This document shows, piece after piece, positions 49,172 through 57,647 of a stretch of DNA of 64,000 nt. The notes under the pieces are model-generated. The model was not told where the DNA came from. It worked only from the letters and a program-made list of their open reading frames with translations, and searched no databases. Location of the stretch: contig CAVYEG010000008.1 in the NCBI GenBank assembly GCA_963767565.1, positions 62,001 through 126,000 on the forward strand, read 5' to 3'. Numbering within the stretch: the stretch's first letter is position 1; the number at the start of each line of letters is the position of its first letter. The stretch is from Palsa-504 sp963767565 (GTDB taxonomy: Bacteria; Actinomycetota; Actinomycetes; Streptosporangiales; Streptosporangiaceae). A program made the translations under genes and the position numbers.

Positions 49172-50005
49172 TCAGGCCGGGTCGGCGAACCGGGGCGGCC
49201 GCCGCTCGAACCCCGCGGTGACCGCCTCCACCTGGTTGGGACTGCCGATCAGCGCGCCGATTTCCTTCTGCTCGGCGGCGAAGCCCGCCGCCAGGTCCAC
49301 CCGGCCCGCCAGGTCGAGCAGCCGCTTGGCCGCCCGGATGGCGTCCGGGCTGCGGCCCGCGATCGAGGCGGCCAGCTCGTGCGCGGCCCGGTACGGGTCG
49401 GGATCGGCCCGGGTGGCCAGCCCCAGCGCCACGGCTTCGGTGCCGGTGACGACCCGCCCGGAGAAGGTCAGGTCCTTGGCCACGTCCCGGCCGACCAGTT
49501 CGGGCAGCAGCTGGGACCCGGTCATGTCGGGCACCAGGCCCCACTTGATCTCCAGCACCGACAGCTTCGCGTCGGGCGCGACGATGCGGATGTCGGCACC
49601 GAGCGCGATCTGCAGCCCGCCGCCCAGCGCGTTGCCGGTCATCGCCGCGATGACCGGGACGGGGAGCTCCGCCCAGACGAACGCGGCGCGCTGGCCGGCC
49701 GCCTGGGCCGGCCCCAGTGCCGACCCCAGAGCCGACCCCTGCGCCGGCGGCAGGTCGGCCTGGGCGCTGAGCCGCTCACCGTCCCGCATGGCCTGGAACG
49801 AGCCGAAGTCCAGCCCCGCGCAGAAGTCCGGCCCCTGGCCGGACAGCACCACCGCGCGGACGCCCGGTTCGCGCTTGAGCCCCTCACCCGCCGCGACCAG
49901 GCCGGCGAACATCGCCGGGTCCAGCGCGTTGCGCTTTTCCGGCCGGCTCAGCCGCACGTCCGCGACCCCGTCCGTGATCGTCACCGTGACCCGCTCTGCG
50001 GTCAT
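49172..50005 (-). CDS. Enoyl-CoA hydratase/isomerase family protein (crotonase)
   Basis: A 277-residue crotonase-fold protein. Motifs are VRLSRPEKRNALDPAMF, VVLSGQGPDFCAGLDFGSF (oxyanion hole), AMTGNALGGGLQIALGADIR and the LEIKWGLVPDMTGSQLLPEL segment. The Glu that corresponds to Glu144 of rat hydratase is Gln here (GGGLQIA), while the second Glu (LEIKWGL) remains. A single Glu is more usual in isomerases, so hydratase activity is doubtful. ATG 50005 follows AAGGGAACG. Confidence 0.9.
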   Translation of the reverse strand: MTAERVTVTITDGVADVRLSRPEKRNALDPAMFAGLVAAGEGLKREPGVRAVVLSGQGPDFCAGLDFGSFQAMRDGERLSAQADLPPAQGSALGSALGPAQAAGQRAAFVWAELPVPVIAAMTGNALGGGLQIALGADIRIVAPDAKLSVLEIKWGLVPDMTGSQLLPELVGRDVAKDLTFSGRVVTGTEAVALGLATRADPDPYRAAHELAASIAGRSPDAIRAAKRLLDLAGRVDLAAGFAAEQKEIGALIGSPNQVEAVTAGFERRPPRFADPA

Positions 50006-50136
50006 CGCGTTCCCTTCGTAGGTCGGCCCGCCCCTCATTCTCCCAGCCGACCGGAGGCCCCGGCCAGGACGCCCCGGCCGGGACGGGCGGGCCGGGGTGC
50101 CGGACCGGGGCACCACGGACCGTTCGGCCCAAAGAG

Positions 50137-50395
50137 GTTTTTAAACAGAAGTTACGTGATCCAGGGGATGCGAATGCTGGCGGTGACCTGGGCAAACGAC
50201 AAGCGAGACAAGTCGGTGTTCTGGCTACATACCGCTGTCCGGCGCGGCATCTGGCCGTCCGTTGGTGATCAACTCGGTATCACGCTGAGGGCATCGCCAG
50301 ACTCTTCTGGCTACATTTTCGCGAGCTAACTCCGCGTTTCCGCAGCTCATGTCCCGTTTTCAGGCGGCACGCCGACGTAACTTGGGTTTAAAGAC
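50137..50395. mobile_element. MITE-like element with 21-bp terminal inverted repeats
   Basis: The left end (50137-50157) and the reverse complement of the right end (50375-50395) agree in 18 of 21 bp, sharing TTTAAAC and AAGTTACGT. The 217-bp interior encodes no recognisable transposase and is less GC-rich than its flanks. No clear target-site duplication was found. It fits a miniature non-autonomous element or an IS remnant. Confidence 0.5.
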
Positions 50396-50402
50396 GGCCA
50401 GC

Positions 50403-51650
50403 TCAGCGGACCAGGGCCTGGTACACGAGCTGTCGCAGCTGCGGCCGGATCGGGTACGTGCTCGACGGCAGCAGCTGGGTGAAGAACGAGACGGTCAGGC
50501 CGGCTTCCGGGTCGATCCAGAACGCCGTGCTGGCCGCTCCGCCCCAGGACAGCTCGCCCGGCGAGCAGATCATCCGGCCCGGCACCGGGTCGATGACGAC
50601 CGCGAAGCCCAGGCCGAAGCCGACGCCCAGGAACGGCGACTCGGCGTACAGCGGCCGGCCGAAGGTGGCCAGGTCCAGGCCGCCGGGCAGGTGGTTGCGG
50701 GTCATGTAGCCGACCGTGCGCGGGCTCAGCAGCCGGGTGCCGTCCAGTTCCCCGGCCGGGCTGCCGGGCCGGTCCAGGATCAGCTGGGTGAACCGGTGGT
50801 AGTCGGCCGCGGTGGACACCAGGCCGCCGCCCCCGCTGAGCATGTCCGGCGGGCTGAGCGCGAGCTGGCCCAGGGCGTCGGCCCGGGCCGCGGCGCCGCC
50901 CGGCCCCGGGATGTAGAGCGCGGCCAGCCGGGACGCGGCCTCGGGCCCGGCCCAGAACGCGGTGTCGGTCATGCCCAGCGGGCCCAGGATCCGGGCCGCG
51001 AAGAACTCATCGAGCCGCTGGCCGGACGCCACCTCGACCACCCGGCCCAGCACGTCGGTGGCGACCGAGTAGTTCCACTCGGCGCCGGGCTGGAACAGCA
51101 GCGGCAGCCCCGCCCAGATGTCGCAGGCCCCGGCCAGGTCCACGCCGGGCGGGGTGGCCCACTCGAACCCGGCCGCCCGCAGCAGGGCATCGACCGGGTG
51201 CACCCGGTGGAAGCCGTAGGTGAGCCCGGCGGTGTGGGTCAGCAGGTGCCAGATCCGCACCGGCTCGGTGGCCGGGACCGTCACCGGCCGCAGGTCCGAG
51301 CCGCCGGCGTAGACGCGGACGTCGGCGAAGGAGGGGATGAACCTGCTGACCGGATCGGTAAGCGCCAGCCGGCCCTCTTCGTACAGCATCATGATCGCGA
51401 CCGAGGTGACCGGCTTGGTCATCGAGTAGATCCGCCACAGCGTGTCGTCGGTCACCGGCAGCCCGGCCTCCAGGTCACGGGACCCGCACCGGGCCACGTG
51501 CACCAGGCGGCCGTGCCTGCTCACGGTGAGCAGCCAGCCGGGCAGCCGCCCGTCGGCCACGTAGCGGGCGAAGTGCTCGTCGATGCGCTGCAGCCGGTCC
51601 GGGTCGAACCCGGCCCCGGCCGCGCCGGCCTCGATGTCCAGCCCGGTCAC
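50403..51650 (-). CDS. Serine hydrolase of the beta-lactamase/class C esterase family
   Basis: A 415-residue penicillin-binding-protein-like esterase. The nucleophile motif is YSMTKPVTS (SxxK near residue 76), the second motif is EWNYSVATD (Tyr near 191) and a C-terminal SWGGAAST replaces the HxG/KTG motif, as in EstB-type esterases. No signal peptide is visible, so it is probably cytoplasmic and not a resistance beta-lactamase. Start GTG 51650. Confidence 0.9.
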   Translation of the reverse strand: MTGLDIEAGAAGAGFDPDRLQRIDEHFARYVADGRLPGWLLTVSRHGRLVHVARCGSRDLEAGLPVTDDTLWRIYSMTKPVTSVAIMMLYEEGRLALTDPVSRFIPSFADVRVYAGGSDLRPVTVPATEPVRIWHLLTHTAGLTYGFHRVHPVDALLRAAGFEWATPPGVDLAGACDIWAGLPLLFQPGAEWNYSVATDVLGRVVEVASGQRLDEFFAARILGPLGMTDTAFWAGPEAASRLAALYIPGPGGAAARADALGQLALSPPDMLSGGGGLVSTAADYHRFTQLILDRPGSPAGELDGTRLLSPRTVGYMTRNHLPGGLDLATFGRPLYAESPFLGVGFGLGFAVVIDPVPGRMICSPGELSWGGAASTAFWIDPEAGLTVSFFTQLLPSSTYPIRPQLRQLVYQALVR

Positions 51651-51767
51651 GGATCACCACCTGTCCTTGGGTCGGTTCCTGCCTGGCACGCTAGCGCCGG
51701 TGCGGCGGGCGGTCGGGCGCGGGGCTGGAACAGATCGGCATAACCGTTGTTGTCCCAGCATGCCGGA

Positions 51768-52382
51768 GTGGACGTCGTGCCCGAGCTGACCTTCCAGCTG
51801 CTCGACGGGCAGCAGGCCGCCGCGCACGCCGACGAGCTGCAGGCGCTGCACGCCGAGGTCTACGCCGACCCGCCCTACGGGCTGAACGGTGACGCGGCGG
51901 AGTTCGCGGAGCGGTTCCGGGTCCAGCGGCGCCAGCCGGGATTCGTGCTGGCCGAGGCGCGTTCCGGCGGCTACCTGGTCGGTTACGCGGCCGGGATGCC
52001 GCTGCGCCCGTCGACCTCCTGGTGGCGTGAGCTGACCACCCGGCTGCCCGAGGACATCACCGCCGAACGGCCGGGGCGCACCTTCGCCCTCGTCGACCTG
52101 CTGGTCCGGGCGTCGTGGCGGCGGCAGGGCATCGGCCAGGAACTGCACGACCTCATCCTGGCCGGCCGGCCCGAGGAACGAGCCGCGCTGACCGTGCGGC
52201 CCGCGGCCGGCCCGGCGCAGCAGGCCTTCCTGAAGTGGGGCTGGCACAAGGTGGCCCGGACGCGCGCCGCGGGCCCCGGCGCTGCCGTAGCCGACGTCCT
52301 GCTGATCCCGCTGCCGGCCACCCGCGCGTTACCGGCCGGGGGCCACCTTGACCACGGGCACCTTAGACCACGGGCACCTTGA
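51768..52382 (+). CDS. GNAT family N-acetyltransferase
   Basis: A 204-residue GNAT protein: TFALVDLLVRASWRRQGIGQ with the RxxGxG acetyl-CoA loop, then ERAALTVRPAAGPAQQAFLK and WGW. The N-terminal part (VLAEARSGGYLVGYAAGMPL) is the core sheet. GTG 51768 is used, since homology starts near VDVVPEL; TTG/ATG choices upstream are weaker. The last codons lie in a tandem repeat shared with the convergent lipid-kinase gene, which sets the C-terminus GGHLDHGHLRPRAP. Confidence 0.85.
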   Translation: MDVVPELTFQLLDGQQAAAHADELQALHAEVYADPPYGLNGDAAEFAERFRVQRRQPGFVLAEARSGGYLVGYAAGMPLRPSTSWWRELTTRLPEDITAERPGRTFALVDLLVRASWRRQGIGQELHDLILAGRPEERAALTVRPAAGPAQQAFLKWGWHKVARTRAAGPGAAVADVLLIPLPATRALPAGGHLDHGHLRPRAP

Positions 52383-52400
52383 CCACGGGCACCTTGACCA
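52344..52400. repeat. Tandem 15/16-bp repeats across two gene ends
   Basis: ACCTTGACCACGGGC repeats at least three times. One unit has an additional base (ACCTTAGACCACGGGC). On the minus strand the units encode KVPVV, and the additional base creates the TAA stop of the lipid-kinase gene. Confidence 0.75.
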
Positions 52401-53259
52401 GCAGGCCGCCGGGAGCGAGCGTGACGGCCAGCGAGCCGGCCGGCCCGATGAGCTCGCCGTCGGCCTGCCTGGGCAGCGGCGCGCCGGCCGTGATCTCCAC
52501 CCGCCGGGCCTGGAAGCGCTCGAGCAGCCGGTCGCCGCGGCGGCTGCGGGTCACCACCCGCCAGCCCACGCGCGGCCAGCCGAACGGCCCGGCCGGGGCG
52601 AGGATCCCCACGTCGAGCCGCCCGTCGTCCGGCCTGGCCTCGGGCAGCAGCACGAACCCGCCGGGCAGCAGCCCGACGTTCCCGACCACCACGGACCGGG
52701 CCCGGCGGGCCAGCGGCTCGCCGCCGTCCAGGCAGATCTCGAACCTGATGCTCGGCCCGGCCAGCCGCCTGACTCCGGTCGCGGCGTAGCCCAGCCAGCC
52801 CGCCGCCCCCTTCAGCCCGGACGGGGTCGCGGCGACCACCACGGCGTCCAGGCCGATGCCGGCCATGGCGGCGAAGGTCACGCCGTCGGCGACGGCCACG
52901 TCGATCCGCCGCTGGTGCGGGCCGAACGCCACCGCCAGGGCGGTGCCCAGCGAGGACGGCAGGCCCAGCGCCGTGGCCACCAGGTTGGCCGTGCCGCGCG
53001 GCACGATGGCCAGCGGTACCGGCCCGCCGGCCAGCACCTGGGCGCAGGCCCGGACCGTGCCGTCGCCGCCCACCGCGACCACCAGCTCGGCGCCGGCCTG
53101 GACCGCCTGCCGGGTGGCGTCACCGCCCGCGTCGGCCGACCGGGTCTCGAGCAGCGTGATCCGCCAGCCGCGAGCCGCCGCGGCCGCCCCGCACCTGCGG
53201 TCCAGCTGCCCTGGGCGGCGGATCCGGTTCCGGTTGACGACGAACGCGGCGGTTGGCAT
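52363..53259 (-). CDS. Diacylglycerol kinase-like lipid kinase
   Basis: A 298-residue DAGK catalytic-domain protein (YegS/DgkB/sphingosine kinase group) that phosphorylates a lipid alcohol with ATP. Motifs are ELVVAVGGDGTVRACAQVLA with the GGDGT nucleotide loop, LAIVPRGTANLVATALGLPS, AMAGIGLDAVVV, and the C-terminal QADGELIGP. ATG 53259 is chosen because the family starts at a VVNRN-type strand; the frame is open to GTG 53316. The C-terminus is a duplicated KVPVV from the tandem repeat. Confidence 0.9.
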   Translation of the reverse strand: MPTAAFVVNRNRIRRPGQLDRRCGAAAAARGWRITLLETRSADAGGDATRQAVQAGAELVVAVGGDGTVRACAQVLAGGPVPLAIVPRGTANLVATALGLPSSLGTALAVAFGPHQRRIDVAVADGVTFAAMAGIGLDAVVVAATPSGLKGAAGWLGYAATGVRRLAGPSIRFEICLDGGEPLARRARSVVVGNVGLLPGGFVLLPEARPDDGRLDVGILAPAGPFGWPRVGWRVVTRSRRGDRLLERFQARRVEITAGAPLPRQADGELIGPAGSLAVTLAPGGLLVKVPVVKVPVV

Positions 53260-53393
53260 GGCGGTGAACTCAACGGAGCTGGCTACCTGAACGGCGCCGT
53301 CCGGGGTGAGCAGCACGCGATCGACGTTACTTCATCGGCCGCCCGGCCAATAGCCTCCGATTTGTCGGCGGCAGGTGGCAGTATCGGACCGAC

Positions 53394-56300
53394 ATGTTCC
53401 ACGCCGATCTGCACATCCATTCCCGCTTCTCGCGCGCGTGCAGCAAGGACTGCGATATCGAGCATCTGGCCGCCGGGGCGCTGCGCAAGGGCCTGACCGT
53501 GCTCGGCACCGGGGACTTCACCCACCCGGCCTGGGCGCAGGAGCTGAAGGACACCCTGGTCCCGGCCGAGCCTGGCCTGTTCCGGGTCCGGCCGGAGCTG
53601 GCGGCCCGGCTGCGCCGCGACTGCCCGCCCGCCTGCGCCGGCCAGGTCCGCTTTCTCCTGTCGGTCGAGATCTCCACCATCTACCGGCGGGCCGAACGCA
53701 CCCGCAAGGTGCACCACCTGCTGTACGCGCCGAGCTTCGAGGCCGCCGACCGGATCACCGCGGCGCTGGCCAAGATCGGCAACCTGGCCTCCGACGGCCG
53801 GCCGATCCTGGGCCTGGACTCGCGGGACCTGCTGGACATCACGCTGTCGGCCGGGCCGGGCTGCTTCCTGGTCCCGGCGCACATCTGGACGCCGTGGTTC
53901 GCGGTACTCGGCTCCAAATCCGGCTTCGACGCGGTGCGGGACTGCTACGCCGACCTGGCCGACCACATCTTCGCGGTGGAAACCGGCCTGTCGTCGGATC
54001 CGGCCATGAACTGGATGTGCTCCGCGCTGGACGGCTACCGCCTGGTCAGCAACTCCGACGCGCACTCACCGCCGATGCTCGGCCGGGAGGCGACGGTGTT
54101 CGGCACCGGGCTGGATTATTTCGCCATGGCCGAGGCGCTGCGCACCGGCCAGGGCCTGGCGGGCACGGTCGAGTTCTTCCCCGAGGAGGGCAAGTACCAC
54201 CTGGACGGGCACCGCAAGTGCGGGATCCGGGTCGAGCCGGCGCAGGCCCGCGCGCTGGAGACCACGTGCCCGGCCTGCGGCAAGCCGCTGACCGTCGGCG
54301 TGCTGCACCGGGTGGCCGAACTGGCCGACCGCCCGGCCGGGTTCCGCCCGGACGGCGCGCCCGGCTTCGCCTGCCTGGTCCAGCTGCCCCAGATCCTGGG
54401 CGAGATCCTGCGCACCGGGCCGCGGAGTAAGAAGGTGGCCGGCCAGCTGGCCCGGCTGACCGCCGCGCTCGGCCCCGAGCTGAGCATCCTGCAAGAAATC
54501 CCGCTGGACGACATCGCCCGGATGGGCGGCTCGCTGCTCGGCGAGGCCATCGGCAGGCTCCGCCGCGGCGAGGTGAGCCGGGACGCCGGCTACGACGGCG
54601 AGTACGGCGTCATCCGCCTGTTCCAGCCGGACGAACTGGACGGGACGGCACTGTTCGGCGTGACCGGGCTGACCGTCCCGGACGGTAACGACCAAGATTC
54701 TGCCGAACGGTCCATGGTTCCTGCCGCCGCCACCCAAACCCGCGGCCGCCCGGACGGCGCCGCTCCGGCCGCCGCGCCCGGCCAGGCCACCGGTTCGGTG
54801 CTGGACGGCCTGGACCCGGATCAGTACGCCGCGGCCACCGCCGACGGGCCGCTGCTGATCATCGCGGGACCGGGCACCGGCAAGACCAGGACGCTGACCT
54901 ACCGCATCGCGCACCAGGTCACCGAGCGCGGCGTGCCGGCCCGTCAGGTCCTGGCCATCACGTTCACCCGGCGGGCGGCGGCCGAACTGCGGGACCGGCT
55001 GGCCGTGCTGTGTCCTGGCCAGGACGACCAGCTCACCGTGACCACGTTCCACGGCCTGGGCCTGCGGATCCTGCGCGAGCACCACGAGGCGGCCGGGCTG
55101 CCCGCCGCGTTCGGCGTGGCCGACGAGGCGGCCCGGCTGCGGGTGGCGGCCGAGGTGGCCGGCTCCGAGCGAGACGGCCGCAGGCTGGTCAGCCGGCTGG
55201 CCGACGACCCCGCCGCGCGCCTGGAGCTGCGGCAGGCGCTGATCGACCGCGACCTGGTCGACTTCGACGGCCTGACCGAGCTGGCGGCCGCGCTGCTGGC
55301 CGCGGACCCGGCGGTGGCCGCGGCGCTGCGGGAGCGCTGGCCGCACCTCAGCGTGGACGAGTACCAGGACATCGACGCCGTGCAGTACGGCCTGGTCCGG
55401 GCCATCGGCGGCGACGGCGCGGGCCTGACCGCGATCGGCGACCCTGATCAGTCGATCTACGGCTTCCGCGGCGCCGACGTGGGCATCTTCGGCCGGTTCG
55501 CGGCCGACTTCCCTGGCGCGACCACGGTGGAGCTGACCACGAACTACCGGTCCGATCCGGTCATCGTGACCGCCGCCCTGCAGGCCATCGCCCCGGCCAC
55601 GCTGGTCCCGGGGCGGGCGGCCGCGGCCCGGGCGGCGGCGGCCCGGGCCCGGCCTGCCGCGGCCGAGCCGGACTCTGGTGACCCGCTGGCCGCGATCACC
55701 TGGCACGAGGCGGCCGACGAGCAGGCCGAGGCGGCCTGGATCGCGGGCACGATCGACCGCCTGCTCGGCGGAGCCTCGTTCCACAGCCTGGACAGCGGCC
55801 GGGCCGACGGGCACGACCACGGCAAGCTCGGGCTGGCCGACATCGCGGTCCTGTACCGGGCCGACGCGCAGGCCGGGCCGCTCGGCCAGGCGCTGACCCG
55901 GGCCGGGCTGCCGTTCCAGAAGCGCTCGCACGACCGGCTGGCCCGCCGGACCGGCGTGGCCGACATCATGCGCGAGCTGCGCCTGGCGGACCCCGCGGCT
56001 GGCGGGCGCGCGGGCGGCGCCCTGGATGCGGCCGGCGCCGCCGCGGACGGCGCGGCCGGCGGCGGATCGGCCGAGGCCGGCGGGGCCGCGGACGACGGCG
56101 GTTATGTTCTGCGGCGGCTGACCGGGGCGGTGCGGGCCCTGGCTGCCGCCCGTGGAGGGGGCAGGGGAGGTGGGTGGGGGGATCGGTCGGTGGTGGACAT
56201 CAGGGCCGCGGGCGAGCTGCTGGCCCCGCTGGCCCGCCGGTGCGGCGCCGACCTGGAGCGGTTCGCCGCCGAGGTGTCACTGGGCGCGGAGACCGACGCG

Positions 56301-56654
56301 CTGGATCCCCGGGCCGAGGCGATCACGCTGCTGACCCTGCACGGCGCCAAGGGCCTGGAGTTCGACGTGGTGTTCCTGGCCGGCTGCGAGAGCGGGCTGC
56401 TGCCGCTGCGGCTGCCCGGAGCCGGGCCGCTGTCCCCGGCCGATTCCGCCGAGGAGCGGCGGCTGCTGTTCGTCGGGATGACCCGGACCCGCGGCAAGCT
56501 GCTGCTCAGCTGCGCGGCCCGCCGGAGCAGGCACGGCGCCGAGGCGGCGGCCGGCCGGTCGCCGTTCCTGGCCGCCATCCAGCCCGGGCTGCTGGGCCAG
56601 GCCACCGCGGCCCGGGCCCGCCGCCCCGCCGGCCGTCAGCTGCGCCTACTATGA
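53394..56654 (+). CDS. PHP-domain - UvrD/Rep helicase fusion protein
   Basis: A 1086-residue two-part protein. Residues 1-400: a PHP-type metal-dependent phosphoesterase-like domain (FHADLHIHSRFSRA, LGTGDFTHPAW, FLVPAHIWTPW, SNSDAHSPP) with a zinc-ribbon CPACGKPL near 285. Residues 475-1080: a superfamily 1A helicase with Walker A AGPGTGKTRTLTY (about 497), AITFTRRAAAELRDRL, TTFHGLGLRIL, the Walker B VDEYQDIDAVQ, GDPDQSIYGFRGAD, TTNYRSDP, LLTLHGAKGLEFDVVFLAGC and RRLLFVGMTR. Two low-complexity Ala/Gly linkers interrupt it (near 455 and 865-900). ATP-driven unwinding with an attached nuclease or phosphatase activity is likely. Confidence 0.93.
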   Translation: MFHADLHIHSRFSRACSKDCDIEHLAAGALRKGLTVLGTGDFTHPAWAQELKDTLVPAEPGLFRVRPELAARLRRDCPPACAGQVRFLLSVEISTIYRRAERTRKVHHLLYAPSFEAADRITAALAKIGNLASDGRPILGLDSRDLLDITLSAGPGCFLVPAHIWTPWFAVLGSKSGFDAVRDCYADLADHIFAVETGLSSDPAMNWMCSALDGYRLVSNSDAHSPPMLGREATVFGTGLDYFAMAEALRTGQGLAGTVEFFPEEGKYHLDGHRKCGIRVEPAQARALETTCPACGKPLTVGVLHRVAELADRPAGFRPDGAPGFACLVQLPQILGEILRTGPRSKKVAGQLARLTAALGPELSILQEIPLDDIARMGGSLLGEAIGRLRRGEVSRDAGYDGEYGVIRLFQPDELDGTALFGVTGLTVPDGNDQDSAERSMVPAAATQTRGRPDGAAPAAAPGQATGSVLDGLDPDQYAAATADGPLLIIAGPGTGKTRTLTYRIAHQVTERGVPARQVLAITFTRRAAAELRDRLAVLCPGQDDQLTVTTFHGLGLRILREHHEAAGLPAAFGVADEAARLRVAAEVAGSERDGRRLVSRLADDPAARLELRQALIDRDLVDFDGLTELAAALLAADPAVAAALRERWPHLSVDEYQDIDAVQYGLVRAIGGDGAGLTAIGDPDQSIYGFRGADVGIFGRFAADFPGATTVELTTNYRSDPVIVTAALQAIAPATLVPGRAAAARAAAARARPAAAEPDSGDPLAAITWHEAADEQAEAAWIAGTIDRLLGGASFHSLDSGRADGHDHGKLGLADIAVLYRADAQAGPLGQALTRAGLPFQKRSHDRLARRTGVADIMRELRLADPAAGGRAGGALDAAGAAADGAAGGGSAEAGGAADDGGYVLRRLTGAVRALAAARGGGRGGGWGDRSVVDIRAAGELLAPLARRCGADLERFAAEVSLGAETDALDPRAEAITLLTLHGAKGLEFDVVFLAGCESGLLPLRLPGAGPLSPADSAEERRLLFVGMTRTRGKLLLSCAARRSRHGAEAAAGRSPFLAAIQPGLLGQATAARARRPAGRQLRLL

Positions 56655-56781
56655 GCGCTGCTGTGAGCGCCGGTCATCACCCAGAAGTGTCCTGCCGGAT
56701 ACTGGACGCTCTCCCACATGTGTCCTACGGTGCTGTCATGGCATCGCTTCGGACGGCGACGGATCAGACGGGCCTCGGGTT

Positions 56782-57411
56782 ATGAGCGGGCCGGGGGGGC
56801 CGGTTCCAGACGGCGCGCAGGCCAGCCGCCTGTTCGAGCTACGCAGCGCGCCAGCGCGTGACCTGGCCGACCAGGCCGACGCGGTCGCTTCGGCCTGCCA
56901 CGCCATGGCGGTGCGGTTCCACCGGGGCGGCAAGCTGGTCGTCTTCGGCACCGGCGGCCCGAGCGCGGACGCGCAGCACGTGGCGGTGGAGTTCGTCCAC
57001 CCGGTGATCGTCGGCAAGCGCGCGCTGCCGGCTATCTCGCTGACCACCGACGTGGCCACGGTCAGCGGGATCGCCGAGCGAGACGGCGTGGCCGCCATCT
57101 TCGCCCACCAGATCCGCTACCTGGCCGACCCGGCCGACATCGCCCTGGGCATCTCGGCCGACGGGAACAGCCCGAGCGTGCTGGCCGGCCTGGAGGCCGC
57201 CCGCGACCTGGGCCTGCTGACCATCGCCCTGACCGGCGGGGACGGCGGCCAGATCGCGGCGGCCAAGGCCGCCGAGCACCTGCTGGTGGCCGCCTCCGCC
57301 GACCCCCAGGTGGTCAAGGAGATGCACGTGACCATGTACCACGTACTGTGGGAACTGGTGCACGTGTTCTTCGAGCAGCCGGGCGTGCTCGGCCCCGGGG
57401 TGATCACATGA
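56782..57411 (+). CDS. SIS domain protein (GmhA-like), hydrogenase-locus associated
   Basis: A 209-residue sugar-isomerase-fold protein: VVFGTGGPSADAQHVAVEFV, ISADGNSPSVLAGLEAARDL and the C-terminal helix VVKEMHVTMYHVLWELVHVF. It resembles phosphoheptose isomerases. In several actinobacteria SIS genes sit in [NiFe]-hydrogenase clusters, as here. Its stop overlaps the HypC-like gene (ATGA). The substrate and role in hydrogenase assembly are unknown. Confidence 0.88.
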   Translation: MSGPGGPVPDGAQASRLFELRSAPARDLADQADAVASACHAMAVRFHRGGKLVVFGTGGPSADAQHVAVEFVHPVIVGKRALPAISLTTDVATVSGIAERDGVAAIFAHQIRYLADPADIALGISADGNSPSVLAGLEAARDLGLLTIALTGGDGGQIAAAKAAEHLLVAASADPQVVKEMHVTMYHVLWELVHVFFEQPGVLGPGVIT

Positions 57412-57641
57412 CGTCCGGCGAAACCGCCCCGCAGATGCTGCCGGAGTGCATCGGCGACGTCTGCATTACCTGCTCCGATACGGCGGTCGAGGTCCGGGTG
57501 CTGCGGCTGCTGGCGGACGAGCTGGCCGTGGTCGACACCGGCTCCGGCGAAGAGACGGTCAGCGTGGCCCTGGTCAGCGCGGACGTGGGCGATACGATCC
57601 TGGTCCACGCCAGGGAAGCCATCGCCGTGATAGGGAGATGA
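57408..57641 (+). CDS. HypC/HupF-like hydrogenase maturation chaperone
   Basis: A 77-residue HypC-family protein: ECIGDVCITCSDTAVEVRVL, ELAVVDTGSGEETVSVALVS and VGDTILVHAREAIAVIG. Unlike classical HypC it does not begin with Met-Cys; its cysteines lie in C-x4-CxxC-like ECIGDVCITC. It overlaps the first SIS gene by 4 bp and is 6 bp before the second. It may be a specialised chaperone for a second step or second hydrogenase. Confidence 0.85.
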   Translation: MTSGETAPQMLPECIGDVCITCSDTAVEVRVLRLLADELAVVDTGSGEETVSVALVSADVGDTILVHAREAIAVIGR

Positions 57642-57647
57642 CCCGCC

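Noticed and set aside
50403..51650. Calling the serine hydrolase a beta-lactamase
   Set aside because: SxxK and Tyr motifs are shared with EstB-type esterases. There is no signal peptide and the third motif is WGG rather than KTG.
54066..55931. 621-codon minus-strand frame inside the PHP-UvrD gene
   Set aside because: It is rich in Arg, Gln, Gly and Pro with no motif, and lies opposite helicase motifs that are unmistakable on the + strand.
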